NCBI RefSeq assembly: GCF_027579695.1
Contig: NC_083581.1
Coordinates: 61,206,200 to 61,270,199 of the forward strand
Reading direction: 5' to 3'
Origin: Neoarius graeffei
Taxonomy: Eukaryota; Chordata; Actinopteri; Siluriformes; Ariidae
Length of the DNA stretch: 64,000 bases
Of the stretch, positions 11,317 to 22,393 are shown in pieces. The notes beneath the pieces are model-generated. The model was not told where the DNA came from, ran no database searches, and saw nothing but the letters and a program-made list of their open reading frames with translations. The position numbers and the translations under genes were made by a program. The number at the start of each line of letters is the position of its first letter. The first letter of the stretch is position 1.

Positions 11317-12927
11317 GTGGCGTGCAAAAGTCTGGGCACCCTTACTGAAAATGTCTGTTACTGTGAATATTTACAGTAAGTGAGCAGAAGATGAACTGAT
11401 CACCAAAAGGCATAACGGTAAAGATGACATATTTCTTTTCAGCATTTTCTGCAAGATTTGTGTATTATTTTTGTTTTGTACAATTGGAGAGTGAAAAAAG
11501 AAAAGGAACACCATGCGAAAGTTTGGGCACCCCAATACATTTGAGTTCTCAGGTAACTTTTACCAAGGTTCCAGACCTTAATTAGCTTATTGAGCTGTGG
11601 CTTGTTCAAATTCTTCATTAGGAAAGGTCAGATGATGCAGATTTCAAAGCTATATAAATTCTCTGACTCCTCAAACTTGTCCCTAAAATCAACAAGCCAT
11701 GGCTGGGCTCCTCTAAGCAACTCCCTCGCATTCTGAATAATAAAATAATTGATGCTCACAAAGCAGGAGAAGGCTACAAGATCGTAGCAAAGTGTTTTCA
11801 GGTAGCTGTTTCCTCAGATTGTAATGTTATTAAGAAATGGCAGTTAACAGAAACAGTGGCGATCAGGGTGAGGTCTGGAAGATGAAGAAAACTTTCTGAA
11901 AGAACTGCTCGTTGGATTGCTAGAAAGGCAAAAAAAACATGTTTGACTGCAAAAGTCCTTCAGAAAGATTTAGTAGACCCTGGAGTGGTGGTGCACTGTT
12001 CTACTATGCAGCGACACCTTCACGGGAGAGTCATCAGAAGAAAACCTTTCCTACATCCTAGCCACAAAATTCAGCATCTGAAGTTTGCAAATGAACATCT
12101 AAATAAGTCTGATGCATTTTGGAAACAAGTCCTGTGGGCTGATGAAATCAAAATAGAACTTTTTGGCCACAATGTGCAAAGGTATGTTTGGAGAAAAAAG
12201 GGTGCCAAATTCCAGGAAAAGAACACCTCTCCAACTCTGAAGCATGGGTGTGGATCGATCATGCTTTGGGGTTGTGTTGCAGCCAGTGGCACAGGGCACA
12301 TTTCATTGGTCGAGGGAAGCATGGATTCGAATAAATACCAGCAAATTCTGGAAGCAAACATCACACCATCTGTAAAAAAGTTGAAGTTAAAAAGAGGATG
12401 GGTCCTACAATAAGACGATGATCCAAAACACACCTCAAAATCTACAATGGAATACCTCAAGAGGCACAAGCTGAAGGTTTCGCCATGGCCCTCACAGTCC
12501 CCTGACCTAAACATCATTGAAAATCTGTGGATAGATCTCAAAAGAGCAGTGCATGCAAGACAGCCCAGGAAACTGGTAGAACTGGAAGCCTTTTGCCAGG
12601 ACGAATGTGCGAAAATCCCCCAAGTAAGAACTGAAAGATTATTAGCTGGCTACGAAAAGTGTTTACAAGCTGTGATACTTGCCAAAGGGGGTGTTACTAA
12701 GTACTAACCATACAGGGTGCCCAGACTTTTGCTTCAGGCCCTTTTCCTTTTTTGTCATTTTGAAAATGTAAAAGATGAAAATAAAAAAAAAAATTTGCTT
12801 TAAATATAAAGGGAATGAGTCATCTTTAACTTTATGCCTTTTAGAGTTCATTTCATCTTCAACTTGCTTAACTGTTCACAGTAACAGCAATTTTGACTAG
12901 GGGTGCCCAAACTTTTGCATACCACTG
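11315..12927 (+). mobile_element. Tc1-like transposon
   Basis: Terminal inverted repeats: 5' end CAGTGGCGTGCAAAAGTCTG, and the 3' end is the inverse of CAGTGGTATGCAAAAGTTTG. It is 1.6 kb long with a broken transposase and sits in TA repeats, as expected for TA target choice. Confidence 0.9.
11700..12707 (+). pseudogene. Tc1 transposase (broken)
   Basis: A DD34E transposase would cut and paste the element. Readable parts are the HTH-distal region from about 11943, the first catalytic block VLWADEIKIELFG, the block DDDPKHT, and the last block PDLNIIENLW with the catalytic Glu. Breaks are a frameshift near the poly-A run at 11929-11937 (and damage upstream of it) and a nonsense TAA at 12411, where a Gln codon is expected just before DDDPKHT. 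The C-terminus is otherwise open to 12707. Not functional as it stands. Confidence 0.85.
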
Positions 12928-13485
12928 TATATATATATTCTTCATGTCTCATGCAGATGTACATTATAAATATATGCCACACCAAAGCTATGAGCAAGAG
13001 GTCAGGTAAACTAGGCAGAAAGATAGAGACAAAAGGAAATAGAGCAGAAGAATATGGAGCTGACATAAAGGAATCTCAGATAATTCAGCCTCAAGATGAG
13101 TGAGGGCTGAAAACCAGCAGACTACAAAATATGGGGTCGTTGCCATGGAAACCTTTGCCCAGAGAGATCACTGACCCTCTTGTCCCCTAATGCGAGCCCA
13201 GGACAGATTGTAGGTCACATATGCCACCAGCAATTCAGTCAGGTCTAATCTGTCTTGACTTGTGGGTCATGGATTGGAGCATGAAAGTGGTCTATTCTGG
13301 CATGTAGCACAGATTAATTAATGTACAATATGTTTCTATTTATTTAGGGTTTTTTTTTTTTGCATTTGTAATATTATAAATATGATAATACAGATGGTTC
13401 ACAACAAAATGAAATGATTCTTTGGATTAATCAATTAATTATTACTTAATGATTTGTTAGGAGACAGACTGCTCTTTTTTCATTG

Positions 13486-13542
<57 letters not shown>

Positions 13543-13823
13543 CACTGGTTAACCCTGGAGACTGGAGAGATGGACTGGATGTCAGTGCAGGTCTTACACT
13601 CAGGTGCTCATGGGAACAGCAGCCTCCAATGTTGAGTGATGTCATGGCAGGAGGGTGGTGCAGAGCAGTGTGCTGGAACATGAGAGCAGATAAATATTTG
13701 TTTATGCTTTTATATAAGCTGCCAACAGGGGGCAGGGGTCAAGGAATAATTGGAGACAGCGATATTGGCTTGGGAGAGGCAAGTACACATGCACGTCAAC
13801 TGCATACATAAATATAGCATATT
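12928..13823. other. No gene; (TG)n tract inside
   Basis: Only a (TG)n microsatellite at 13487-13541 and a poly-T run near 13350 stand out. Confidence 0.5.
13487..13541. repeat. (TG)n microsatellite
   Basis: About 27 TG units. Confidence 0.95.
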
Positions 13824-13943
13824 TACATGCAGCACCAGTCAAAAGTTTGGACACGCCTACTCATTCATAGGTTTTCTGTATTCTGATTATTTTCTACATT
13901 GTAGAACAATACTGAAGACATCAAAACTATGAAATAACATATG

Positions 13944-14751
13944 CTCCAATGGCTCCAAAGCTACCTCTCGAACAGATCCATCAGAGTGGTCCTGTCAGGC
14001 CAGGCCTCAGAACCCTACTCCATCAATGCCTCAGTACCGCAAGGATCGATCCTCGGCCCTCTCCTCTTCTCCATCTTCATCGATGACCTGGTTGATGTAT
14101 GTGAGAATGAGATGTACATGTACGCTGATGACTTAACCCTGTATGCATGCATCAGATCTCCAGCAGACAAGGCCAAAGTGGAGGTGAGCCTGAACCAGGA
14201 TCTCCAACAAATCGCCATCTGGGGAGACCAGTGGAAGACCACTTTCGAGCCATCAAAGTGTAAGTTTGTTACACTCTCAAGAAAGAGGACTCCATCTGCA
14301 CTGGACCTGCACTTCAATGGTCACCGGTTGACCATGGCCAATGAGTTGGACATCCTGGGGGTCACAATAGACAAGAAGCTGTCCTGGTCGAAACATCTGA
14401 CCAAAATCTCCATACGGGCAGGTCAGAAACTGGCAACGCTGAGGAGAGTGGCCAGTAAACTCACCACGGAGAGCCAAGCAACTGTCTACAAGCTACAGGT
14501 ACGTAGCATCATGGAATACGCCTCACTCAGCTGGATGAGTACCTCACCAACACATCTTGGCCTACTCGACAACATCCAGAAGAAGGCCCTAAAGATTATA
14601 GGAGTGAACCAGGACACTGCCAGCACAAAATTCTCCATCCCCAGCCTTGGCCACAGAAGACAGGTTGCTGCTGCTACAGTCCTGTTCAAAATGCACTCCC
14701 ACCACTGCCCTATGGATCTCAGGGATATGCTCCCCCCGCCATACCCTAGAC
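13944..14751 (+). pseudogene. LINE reverse transcriptase, C-terminal part
   Basis: Open frame of about 265 codons. RT motif B is QGSILGPLLFSIFIDDL, and motif C is MYADDLTLY with the catalytic Asp pair. A downstream thumb-like region (LGVTIDKKLSW) follows. The N-terminal endonuclease and the first half of the RT are absent because of 5' truncation, normal for target-primed reverse transcription. The frame runs into the hAT end at 14752. The jockey/Rex/CR1-like group is likely; I cannot place the clade. Confidence 0.85.
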
Positions 14752-15073
14752 CAGGGGTCACCAAACTACGGCCCGCGGGCTGACTCCGGCCCGCCACCCC
14801 CCTTTGACCGGCCCCCCAGCCCCTCTGCCCCCCACCACTTGAACCGGCCCAATGAGGCAATCCCCAAAAGTGGTTATGGCCTATTTTTTTAAAATTGCTT
14901 TTTGGCAAATAATAACATGTCTGCATCTTGTATTTTGTTGATTTTATCAATTAAAATTGATATTTAGTTATAAAATGAACTATTCATATTTTCCGAATTT
15001 TTGTCATATGCTCGCGATCAAGCAGTGACAGGCAGCGCATGCGCAGAGAACTGTCAGTGTTCAGGACAGCAAA

Positions 15074-15483
15074 ATGGCTAGCGGTCAGCGAAAAGCTGAC
15101 AGAGAGTGCAGAGTTTTTAAAGAACAGTGGACCACCGATTATTTTTTCGTTCAGTGTAAGGACCGTGCAGTTTGTCTTGTATGTAAAGAAAGTGTGTCGG
15201 TTTTCAAAGAATATAATCTGCGTCGTCACTATGAAACCCGCCACAAAGAGTATGCTAGTTTGCGAGGGCAAACAAGAGAAGACAGGATTCGGAGGATGAA
15301 ATGCGGACTGGCTGCACAACAGAATGTATTCCTTCACCAAACCCAGATCAACCAGGCTGCTGTCTGAGCTAGCTATAAGGTAGCTCACCTACTAACTACC
15401 CATGGAAAGCCGTTTACTGATGGGGACTTTGTTAAAGTATGCATGCTTGCTGTGGGCGAGGAGGTGTGTCCCGACAAGGAGTA
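15074..15483 (+). pseudogene. hAT transposase N-terminus with BED-like zinc finger
   Basis: Frame from ATG 15074. A zinc-binding segment runs from CLVC to HYETRH (C-x2-C ... H-x4-H), preceded by RVFKEQWTTDYFF. This pattern is that of the Charlie8-type hAT transposase captured in mammalian GTF2IRD2. A TGA at 15365-15367 interrupts, and the same frame continues with SYKVAHLLTTHGKPFTDG, also a conserved hAT segment. The catalytic core is missing. Known family traits are recalled, not searched. Confidence 0.8.
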
Positions 15484-16002
15484 CAAATCAACAAGTACAA
15501 ATCTAGCTCACCTACATATACTACTGATTTTGATTCCCATTATTCTGTATTACGCTTTAGTTTTGACCTGTAAATGGCCTACTGCTCATTTCATTTTCAC
15601 CTTGACCTAAAATTTACTGAACATGCTCAAATGGATAGGCATAAGAGCTGGCTAGTTGATCTATTGCTCATATTATTATAATTTCACTGTTTTTTAAAAA
15701 TGTATTTATTTTCTAGGCCTATTTATTTGACCTTTATTAAGTGCTGCACACAATTATTAATATTATTAATAATATCAACAGGCCTACCTACAATTTATAA
15801 TTTTCCATTCGCCTTTGCCAGTGTCAATCACCTCAACTAGGCAGATGTTTCTTACCTTGACAGCTTTGATGTTATTTTTATTAGAAAATAAATAAATGGA
15901 ATATCTGTGGTATTTCAAATTAAAACAAAGTGTGAAGACTCAATTACTACTTTTGCAAACCACTAGTAAAGATAAACAAATATGTGCCAGGAATCAAGTG
16001 TT

Positions 16003-16164
16003 GATATAGTAGTGTGGATATAGTAGTGGGGATATAGTAGTGGGAGATATAGTAGTGGGGGATATAGTAGTGGGGGATATAGTAGTGGGGGATATAGTAG
16101 TGGGGATATAGTAGTGGGGGATATAGTAGTGGGGGATATAGTAGTGGGGATATAGTAGTGGGGA
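16003..16164. repeat. 15-base minisatellite GATATAGTAGTGGGG
   Basis: About 10-11 units of GATATAGTAGTGGGG with one-base length changes in the G run, inside the hAT element. Confidence 0.9.
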
Positions 16165-16856
16165 TGGCTGTGCCAGGCTAGTAATCTCTACTACACAATG
16201 AGGCCTGCTGGTGGTCATATTTGTCTGGGTCATACAATTCTATGTTATATAGCTGACCTGACCCCGGCCCCCCATCACAGTCAGGAACGACAATGTGGCC
16301 CCCAGAGAAAAAAGTTTGGTGACCCCTGCCCTAGACGGTGAACCACCCGCCTATGCACAGCTATGCCAGATCATTCCCTGGATCTCCCAGCTTCTAATAC
16401 TCACACCCTGGGCAGAACCTTCCTCCACACTGCTGTCCAGGTATGGAATAGCCTTCCAGAACATGTAGTTGGACCCGTAGACACTGGCCCCCCAGGCCTT
16501 TAAATGCAGGGCCCACAGGCATCTTCTGACCACTCCTCCCACTACCAGATGAGCTACAGTGAACCAGATGATTGGCCAAGTGAAATTGTATTCTATCTTG
16601 CTATTGTTCACAATTGTACACAATAAAAATAACATATGGAACATATATGGAATTATGTGGTAAACAAAAAGTGTTTAAAAAAAAGTTTGATATTTTAGAT
16701 TCTTCAACATAGCCAGCGTTTACCTCAATGATGCTTTGTACACTTAACCAGCTTCATGAGGTAGTCACCTGGAATGCTTTTCAATTAACAAGTGTGCCTC
16801 ATCAAAAGTTAATTAGTGCAATTTCTTGCCTTCTTAATGTGTTTGAAATCAAACAG

Positions 16857-17150
16857 TCTCCTCTTCTATCATCTGCTTCTTTTCAGCTAGGGGTCGCCAC
16901 AGCAGGTCTGTTCTGCATATTTATTTGGCATAGGTTTTACACCGGATGCCCTTCCTGACACGACCCTGCCCAATCTATCCAAGCTTGGGACAAGCACTAT
17001 GTACTGACTGGTGTAACCCCAGTGGCTGGGTATTTTACCTAATCTGCATGTCTTTGAACTGTGGGGGAAACGAGCATCCAGAGGAAACCCACACAGACAC
17101 GGGGAGAACATGCAAACTCCACACAGGAAAGGCCCTGTTGGCCATGAGGT
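16857..17150 (-). mobile_element. SINE with second tail type, head lost
   Basis: Same chimeric form as 8785-9123: on plus it begins CTTCTTTTCAGCTAGGGGTCGC. The tRNA-like head is cut off at 17150, where a LINE 3' end abuts. Confidence 0.8.
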
Positions 17151-17300
17151 TTTTTAAAATTTATTTTATTTTTATTTTATTCGCACATGGTAAAAAACAA
17201 TATAAGTAACGATACTAAGTACGTGCTAGGGGAGGGGAGGAAACCTAAATGGCTTATAATTGACCCTCCCCCATCTAACACACACATACACACACACATA

Positions 17301-17671
17301 TCCATCCATCATCTGTAGCAGCTTATCCTGTTGTACAGGGCCGCAGGCAAGCTGGAGCCTATCCCAGCTGAACATAGGTGAGAGGCAGAGTACACCCTGG
17401 ACAAGTCGCCAGGTCATCACAGGGCTGACACATAGAGAAACACAACCATTCACACTTACATTCACACCTACGGTCAATTTAGAGTCACCAGTTAACCTAA
17501 CCTGCATGTCTTTGGACTGTGGGGGAAACCGGAGCACCCGGAGGAAACCCACGCGGACACGGGGAGAACATGCAAACTCCGCACAGAAAGGCCCTCGCCG
17601 GCCACGGGGCTCGAACCTGGACCTTCTTGCTGTGAGGCGACAGCGCTAACCACTACACCACCGTGCCGCCC
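17301..17671 (-). mobile_element. tRNA-headed SINE inside the LINE
   Basis: Near full length, with an ATGGATGG-type 3' end (on plus TCCATCCATCATCTGTAGC) and head GGGCGGCACGGTGGTGTAG on the minus strand. Confidence 0.85.
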
Positions 17672-18496
17672 AATATATATATCACAATATTAAAAACAAT
17701 AAATTTACAAGCAATAAAGTTAAAGTAAGTAAAGTAAAAGAGTAAACATATACAAATTAAACATAATATCTAAGTAAATGATTAAGTTAATAGGTACTTG
17801 GGCAATACAGCAGGTAGTCTTTTAAGACATATTTAAAGCCAACAAATGATGTGGTGGCTCTGATCGAGGAATCAAGACTATTCCATTCATTAACGCATTT
17901 GTATTGTACACTGGATTGGGCTAAAGATGTTCTAAAGAGAGTAATATGAAGTTGACTCCTTTGGCGGGTAGAGTAATTGTGAACCAGTGAGTTAGGGCTT
18001 ATAAAGCTATCAAATGTCAGCAAGAGACTGTTTGTGAGGAACCTAAATGCAAAGAGACAAAGCTGTAGTTTGTTGATGTCCATGACATTTTAAACTTTTA
18101 GCTGGTGGAATAAGGGCATTGCATGAGTACGAAAACTAGAAGCAGTAGCTATCTGCACAAACTTCTTTTGCAAGGAAACAATAGGAGATAAGGTGGTTCG
18201 ACAGGCGCTACCCCATACGATATTACAGTAAATAAAGTGGGGTAAATAAGGCTGTTATAAATAGTGACAATAGTCTTTTGAGCAAGGAGATATCTAATTT
18301 TTCCCAATATCCCAAAAGTTTTAGCAATCTTCTTACTTAGCATGGAAATGTAGGGCTTCCAGCTCAGTCTATCATTGATAATTACTCCTAGAAATTTAGC
18401 CTGGGTTTCCTGCATAAGAGGGGCATTATCAAGGACAATTTTGGCCTTCGTGCTGTCATAAGTTTTATTTTTACTGGTGAAAATTAGGAAGTACTG

Positions 18497-18855
18497 GTTA
18501 GCATGGTCCCCTCACAGCAAGAAGGTTCCGGGTTCGAACCCAGTGGCCGGCGAGGGCCTTTCTGTGTGGAGTTTGCATGTTCTCCCCGTGTCTGCGTGGG
18601 TTTCCTCCGGGTACTCCGGTTTCCCCCACAGTCCAAAGACATGCAGGTTAGGTTAACTGGTGACTCTAAATTGACCGTAGGTGTGAATGTGAGTGTGAAT
18701 GGTTGTCTGTGTCTATGTGTCGGCCCTGTGATGACCTGGCGACTTGTCCAGGGTGTACCCCGCCTTTCACCCGTAGTCAGCTGGGATAGGCTCCAGCTTG
18801 CCTGCGACCCTGTAGAAGGATAAAGCGGCTAGAGATAATGAGATGAGATGAGACC
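18497..18855 (+). mobile_element. tRNA-headed SINE, head damaged, GAGAT tail
   Basis: Starts with the altered head GGTTAGCATGGTCCCCTCAC. The B box and the rest are good. It is part of the inverted duplication with 21762-22348. Confidence 0.85.
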
Positions 18856-18922
18856 TTCTGACCAATCAGATTCAAGAATTCAACAGCATTGGGTTTAAAA
18901 TGTTATAATGACCACAAAAGGG

Positions 18923-19262
18923 TGGCATGCTAGTGTCGTGGTTAGCATTGTCGCCTCACAGCAAGAAGGTTCTCAGTTTGAGCCCAGTGGCTGATGGGGG
19001 CCTTTCTGTGTGGAGTTTGCATGTTCTCACCGTGTCTGCGTGGGTCCGGTTTCCCCCACAATCCAAAGACATGCAGTTAGGTTGATGTGGGGCAGCCTTG
19101 GGCTGAGGTGCCCTTGAGCAAAGTACCTGACCCCTGACTGCTCCCCGGGCGCTCTGGGCTGCCCACTGCTCTGGGTGTGTGCGTATGTTCACTGCTTCAG
19201 ATGGGTTAAATGCAGAGGATGAATTTCACTGTGCTTGAAGTGTGCATGTGACGAATAAAAGG
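18923..19262 (+). mobile_element. SINE with third tail type
   Basis: The head and first body part match the common SINE (18923-19085). It then switches to a core with TGCCCTTGAGCAAAGTACCT and a tail TTCACTGTGCTTGAAGTG ending GACGAATAAAAGG. The core resembles the V-SINE core as I remember it. Confidence 0.75.
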
Positions 19263-19420
19263 TTTCTTCTTTTAATATTTATCAATAATTTGTTTGCTTG
19301 GAACCATGTCTTTTCTAGTTCTTGATTAGCCAATCATATCAGAGAATCGAAGTCCTTGTGAGAGAGGAATATTTTCATGTCATCAGCAAATAAAATAAAG
19401 AAAAGAATTGTTCTGGGTTA

Positions 19421-19480
19421 AAACCCAGAACCTTCTTCCTGTGATGTGACAGTGCAAACCACTACACCACTGTGCTGCCT
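19421..19480 (-). mobile_element. SINE head fragment
   Basis: Minus-strand head of the common SINE only (GGCAGCACAGTGGTGTAGTG to the B box region). Confidence 0.7.
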
Positions 19481-20125
19481 GAGATCAAACAGTAAATTGT
19501 AACTAATAAAAATACAGTAAACGGCCCTATTCCACAACTGTAGTAATCCATATTATGCCAAGAACCGCTCAACTAAGTAAAGAGGAAGAACATCATCATT
19601 ACTTTTAGACATGAAATGTCTTTTAATTCATAAAAATAAAGAAAAAACATTGAAATAGAAGGTGTGTCTGCAACCCATATCAAATGAATAGATAATAAGC
19701 CTTCGTGGAAATAATATAAATTAGAAAAAGAGGTTTACTCAGTGGAGGTACTGATTTTTCAATTTAAAACTTTATTATTTAGAAGGCAAAATGGTCAGAA
19801 ATAGTGCAAGAAATGCATCCATTAATGTGTTCTCTTTAAAAAGGCAGCTTGAAAAAACATTCTTTGTCTTCTCTATGCATGTAGGCTTCCAAACGCAAAT
19901 ATCAATATCTGTGATTCGATGTGTATTGTGATTGATTTTGTTCTAATCTCGTTCAAAAGAAGCTTTGCTGCTATTTTGCAGGTTTTAAAGAACCCTGAAT
20001 CCTCGGGATTGATTCACTAATGAGAAGAAGCTCAATGTCCTTATGCTTGTAAATTCATAAAAATTCACATGACTACACAATTTCTCACATCGGCATCACT
20101 TGTTGCTATCGGTAAGGTGTATCAC
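19481..20125. other. No gene; short shared repeat
   Basis: The words CTATTCCACAACTGTAGTAA and AAGAACCGCTCA at 19520-19580 recur at 37044-37090, so a short unnamed repeat starts here. Confidence 0.4.
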
Positions 20126-20887
20126 ATCCATCCATCCATTATCCATAACCACTTATCCTGTACAGGGTCGTGGGCAAGCTGGAGCCTATCCCAGCTGACT
20201 ATGGGCGAGAGGCGGGGTACACCCTGGACAAGTTGCCAGATCATCACAGGGCTGACACATAGAGACAAACAACCATTCACACTCACATTCACACCTACGG
20301 TCAATTTAGAGCCACCAATTAATCTAACCGGTGGCACGGTGGTGTAGTGGTTAGCGCTGTCGCCTCACAGCAAGAAGGTCCTGGGTTCGAGCCCCGGGGC
20401 CGGCGAGGGCCTTTCTGTGCGGAGTTTGCATGTTCTCCCTGTGTCCACGTGGGTTTCCTCCGGGTGCTCCGGTTTCCCCCACAGTCCAAAGACATGCAGG
20501 TTAGGTTAACTGGTGACTCTAAATTGACCGTAGGTGTGAATGTGAGTGTGAATGGTTGTCTGTGTCTATGTGTCAGCCCTGTGATGACCTGGTGACTTGT
20601 CCAGGGTGTACCCCGCCTTTCGCCCGTAGTCAGCTGGGATAGGCTCCAGCTTGCCTGCGACCCTGTAGAAGGATAAAGCGGCTAGAGATAATGAGATGAG
20701 ATGAGATTAATCTAACCCGCATGTCTTTGGACTGTGGGGGAAACCGGAGCATCCAGAGGAAACCCATGCAGACATGGGGAGAACATGTAAACTCCACACA
20801 GAAAGGCCCCCATCAGCCACTGGGCTCAAACCCAGAATCTTCTTGCTGTGAGGCGGCAGTGCTAACCACTACACCACCGTGCCACCT
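20126..20887 (-). mobile_element. tRNA-headed SINE split by another SINE
   Basis: The minus-strand copy is present as 20126-20329 and 20706-20887. A plus-strand copy of the same family sits between, with a 12-base duplication ATTAATCTAACC. Confidence 0.9.
20330..20705 (+). mobile_element. Full-length tRNA-headed SINE (reference copy)
   Basis: Well-preserved copy. The head is GGTGGCACGGTGGTGTAG, with an A box (TGGTGTAGTGGTTAGCG) and B box (GGGTTCGAGCCCC) as in Pol III tRNA promoters. A body of about 170 bases (CCCACAGTCCAAAGACATGC) follows. The 3' tail from GACTTGTCCAGGGTGTACCC to GGATAAAGCGGC resembles fish L2 LINE 3' ends, which would supply the retrotransposition machinery. It ends in GATAATGAGATGAGATGAG. 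The 12-base target duplication ATTAATCTAACC is at 20318-20329 and 20706-20717. Confidence 0.9.
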
Positions 20888-21761
20888 AGCTGTATCACAG
20901 TAACTTTGAAATCTTTTTCACATAGATCTGAAAGGCTGAACTTCCCACTTCAGAAACATTTATTTGCTGAGGAGAAACACACTTGACACCCAACTCTACC
21001 TGCTTCCTACAGGCCTTTGATAGTAACACACTGTGAGATGTGGCTTGTCTTCTATTGCTGCTGATGTAAATCGGAAAAATTGACCTTGCACAAAGAGGCA
21101 ACATGGGGTCGCTCTGTTGCTGACATTTCCAGGCCGTGGCGTAGTTTCCTGTTACTAAGATGCTGCTAAGATGCCTGGAGGACATGCAACTATTTCATGA
21201 GTAATTTAATATATGGGGCATAGACATACCCCTGTGTGAATAAGACCCTGAAAATAGCAACTGATATGGAACTGTATAGCACCTCCAGAGTCTTAAAGGT
21301 GGGCCAGGGTCACCAGCACAAACAGACACGAGTGGGGGATAGTGGCAAAAAAAAACATAAAAAAAGTCGCTAAAAATGAGAAAGATCACTATGTCTGGTT
21401 TGTGTTAGTGCCCCTTTGGTGCACTTCATCCATCTGGAAATGCCAAACTCTGCTGCTCACTTCATTCATCACACATGGGTACAACAAAAGAATCCGTGCT
21501 CGAAGGACATGAAAAATGAAACATTTTGGTCAAAGCATTATTTTAATTATAGCAAACACAGATGGTACAAAGCTAACATTGTCTTGAACATATGCTTTGC
21601 TGAGCTTTGACCTTCCAGTACATTATATAGCCCCAGGAAGGGCCAAAGGGGCACCACTGATGACATTTAACAGTCCATCATTGGTGTGTCTAGGGCATTT
21701 AAACTTGGTGAAGCCCATCCCGCTCCAAGCTTGATCAATGTACCAAAAAGTACCACATCTA
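20888..21761. other. No recognised feature
   Basis: No exon, RNA gene or repeat that I can support. Confidence 0.4.
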
Positions 21762-22348
21762 ACTGCATGTCTTTGGACTGTGGAGGAAACCAGAGCACTT
21801 GGAGGAAACCCACGCAGACACGGTGAGAACATGCAAACTCCACACAGAAAGGCCCCCATCAGCCACTGGGCTCAAACTGAGAACCTTCTTGCTGTGAGGC
21901 GACAATGCTAACCACGACACTAGCATGCCACCCTTTTGTGGTCATTATAACATTTTAAACCCAATGCTGTTGAATTCTTGAATCTGATTGGTCAGAAGGT
22001 CTCATCTCATCTCATTATCTCTAGCCGCTTTATCCTTCTACAGGGTCGCAGGCAAGCTGGAGCCTATCCCAGCTGACTATGGGCGAAAGGCGGGGTACAC
22101 CCTGGACAAGTCGCCAGGTCATCACAGGGCTGACACATAGACACAGACAACCATTCACACTCACATTCACACCTACGGTCAATTTAGAGTCACCAGTTAA
22201 CCTAACCTGCATGTCTTTGGACTGTGGGGGAAACCGGAGCACCCGGAGGAAACCCACGCGGACACAGGGAGAACATGCAAACTCCGCACAGAAAGGCCCT
22301 CGCCGGCCACGGGGCTCGAACCCAGACCTTCTTGGTGTGAGGCGACAT
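21762..22348 (-). mobile_element. SINE-spacer-SINE block, inverted copy of 18497-19078
   Basis: On the minus strand it reads: SINE with damaged head and GAGAT tail (22348-22002), a 65-base spacer (GACCAATCAGATTCAAGAAT), then a second SINE head (to 21762). Order, spacer and odd head variants match 18497-19078. Confidence 0.85.
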
Positions 22349-22393
22349 GGTCAGAAGGTGTTCATTAATTTTCTATAACAGGCAGGCTGTGGG

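Larger units (their letters stand above)
14752..16328 (+). mobile_element. hAT element, Charlie8/GTF2IRD2-like
   Basis: Inverted ends CAGGGGTCACCAAACT and AGTTTGGTGACCCCTG, with an 8-base target duplication CCCTAGAC at 14744-14751 and 16329-16336, which is diagnostic of hAT. Most of the transposase is deleted; only an N-terminal zinc-finger part remains. A 15-base minisatellite fills part of the interior. Confidence 0.9.
13944..16627 (+). mobile_element. 5'-truncated LINE, itself split by a hAT element
   Basis: Flanked by the exact 11-base target duplication AATAACATATG at 13933-13943 and 16628-16638. It carries the C-terminal half of a reverse transcriptase and ends in CAATAAAAAT. The hAT element at 14752-16328 interrupts it; LINE sequence continues at 16337-16627. 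Confidence 0.85.
13830..16856. mobile_element. Non-autonomous Tc1-like element, split by a LINE
   Basis: The left part (13830-13943) carries CAGTCAAAAGTTTGGACACG, a typical fish Tc1 inverted-repeat end. The internal sequence resumes at 16628-16856 with GGAATTATGTGGTAAAC. The two parts join with the 11-base duplication AATAACATATG left by the LINE insertion. A second copy of the same family is at 29655-29872. Confidence 0.75.
17787..19400 (-). pseudogene. LINE reverse transcriptase remnants
   Basis: The piece at 19400-19271 reads FADDMKIFLSHKDFDSL, the RT motif C region. After the SINE block it continues at 18490-18149 with FLIFTSKNKTYDS and LGVIINDRLSW. Frameshifts follow, and the C-terminal part (18083-17787) reads QLHITLFRTSLAQSS and VNEWNSLDSSIR. 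An in-frame TGA is present near 19320. Confidence 0.75.
17151..19420 (-). mobile_element. LINE fragment, split twice by SINEs
   Basis: On the minus strand the LINE starts near 19420, is interrupted by the SINE block 18497-19262, resumes at 18490-17672, is interrupted by the SINE 17301-17671, and ends at 17151 in an adenine-rich tail. Reading across the breaks gives consecutive parts of one reverse transcriptase. The 5' half is missing. Confidence 0.75.

Noticed and set aside
13941-13943. ATG 13941 as a real start of an RT gene
   Set aside because: The ATG lies in the target-site duplication; the LINE is 5'-truncated and the Met is accidental.
16003-16164. CRISPR-like array
   Set aside because: Direct tandem 15-base units without spacers; a minisatellite in vertebrate DNA.
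20344-20400. Possible tRNA gene (A box and B box)
   Set aside because: Belongs to the SINE head; the same words recur in about 18 SINE copies and no full cloverleaf forms.
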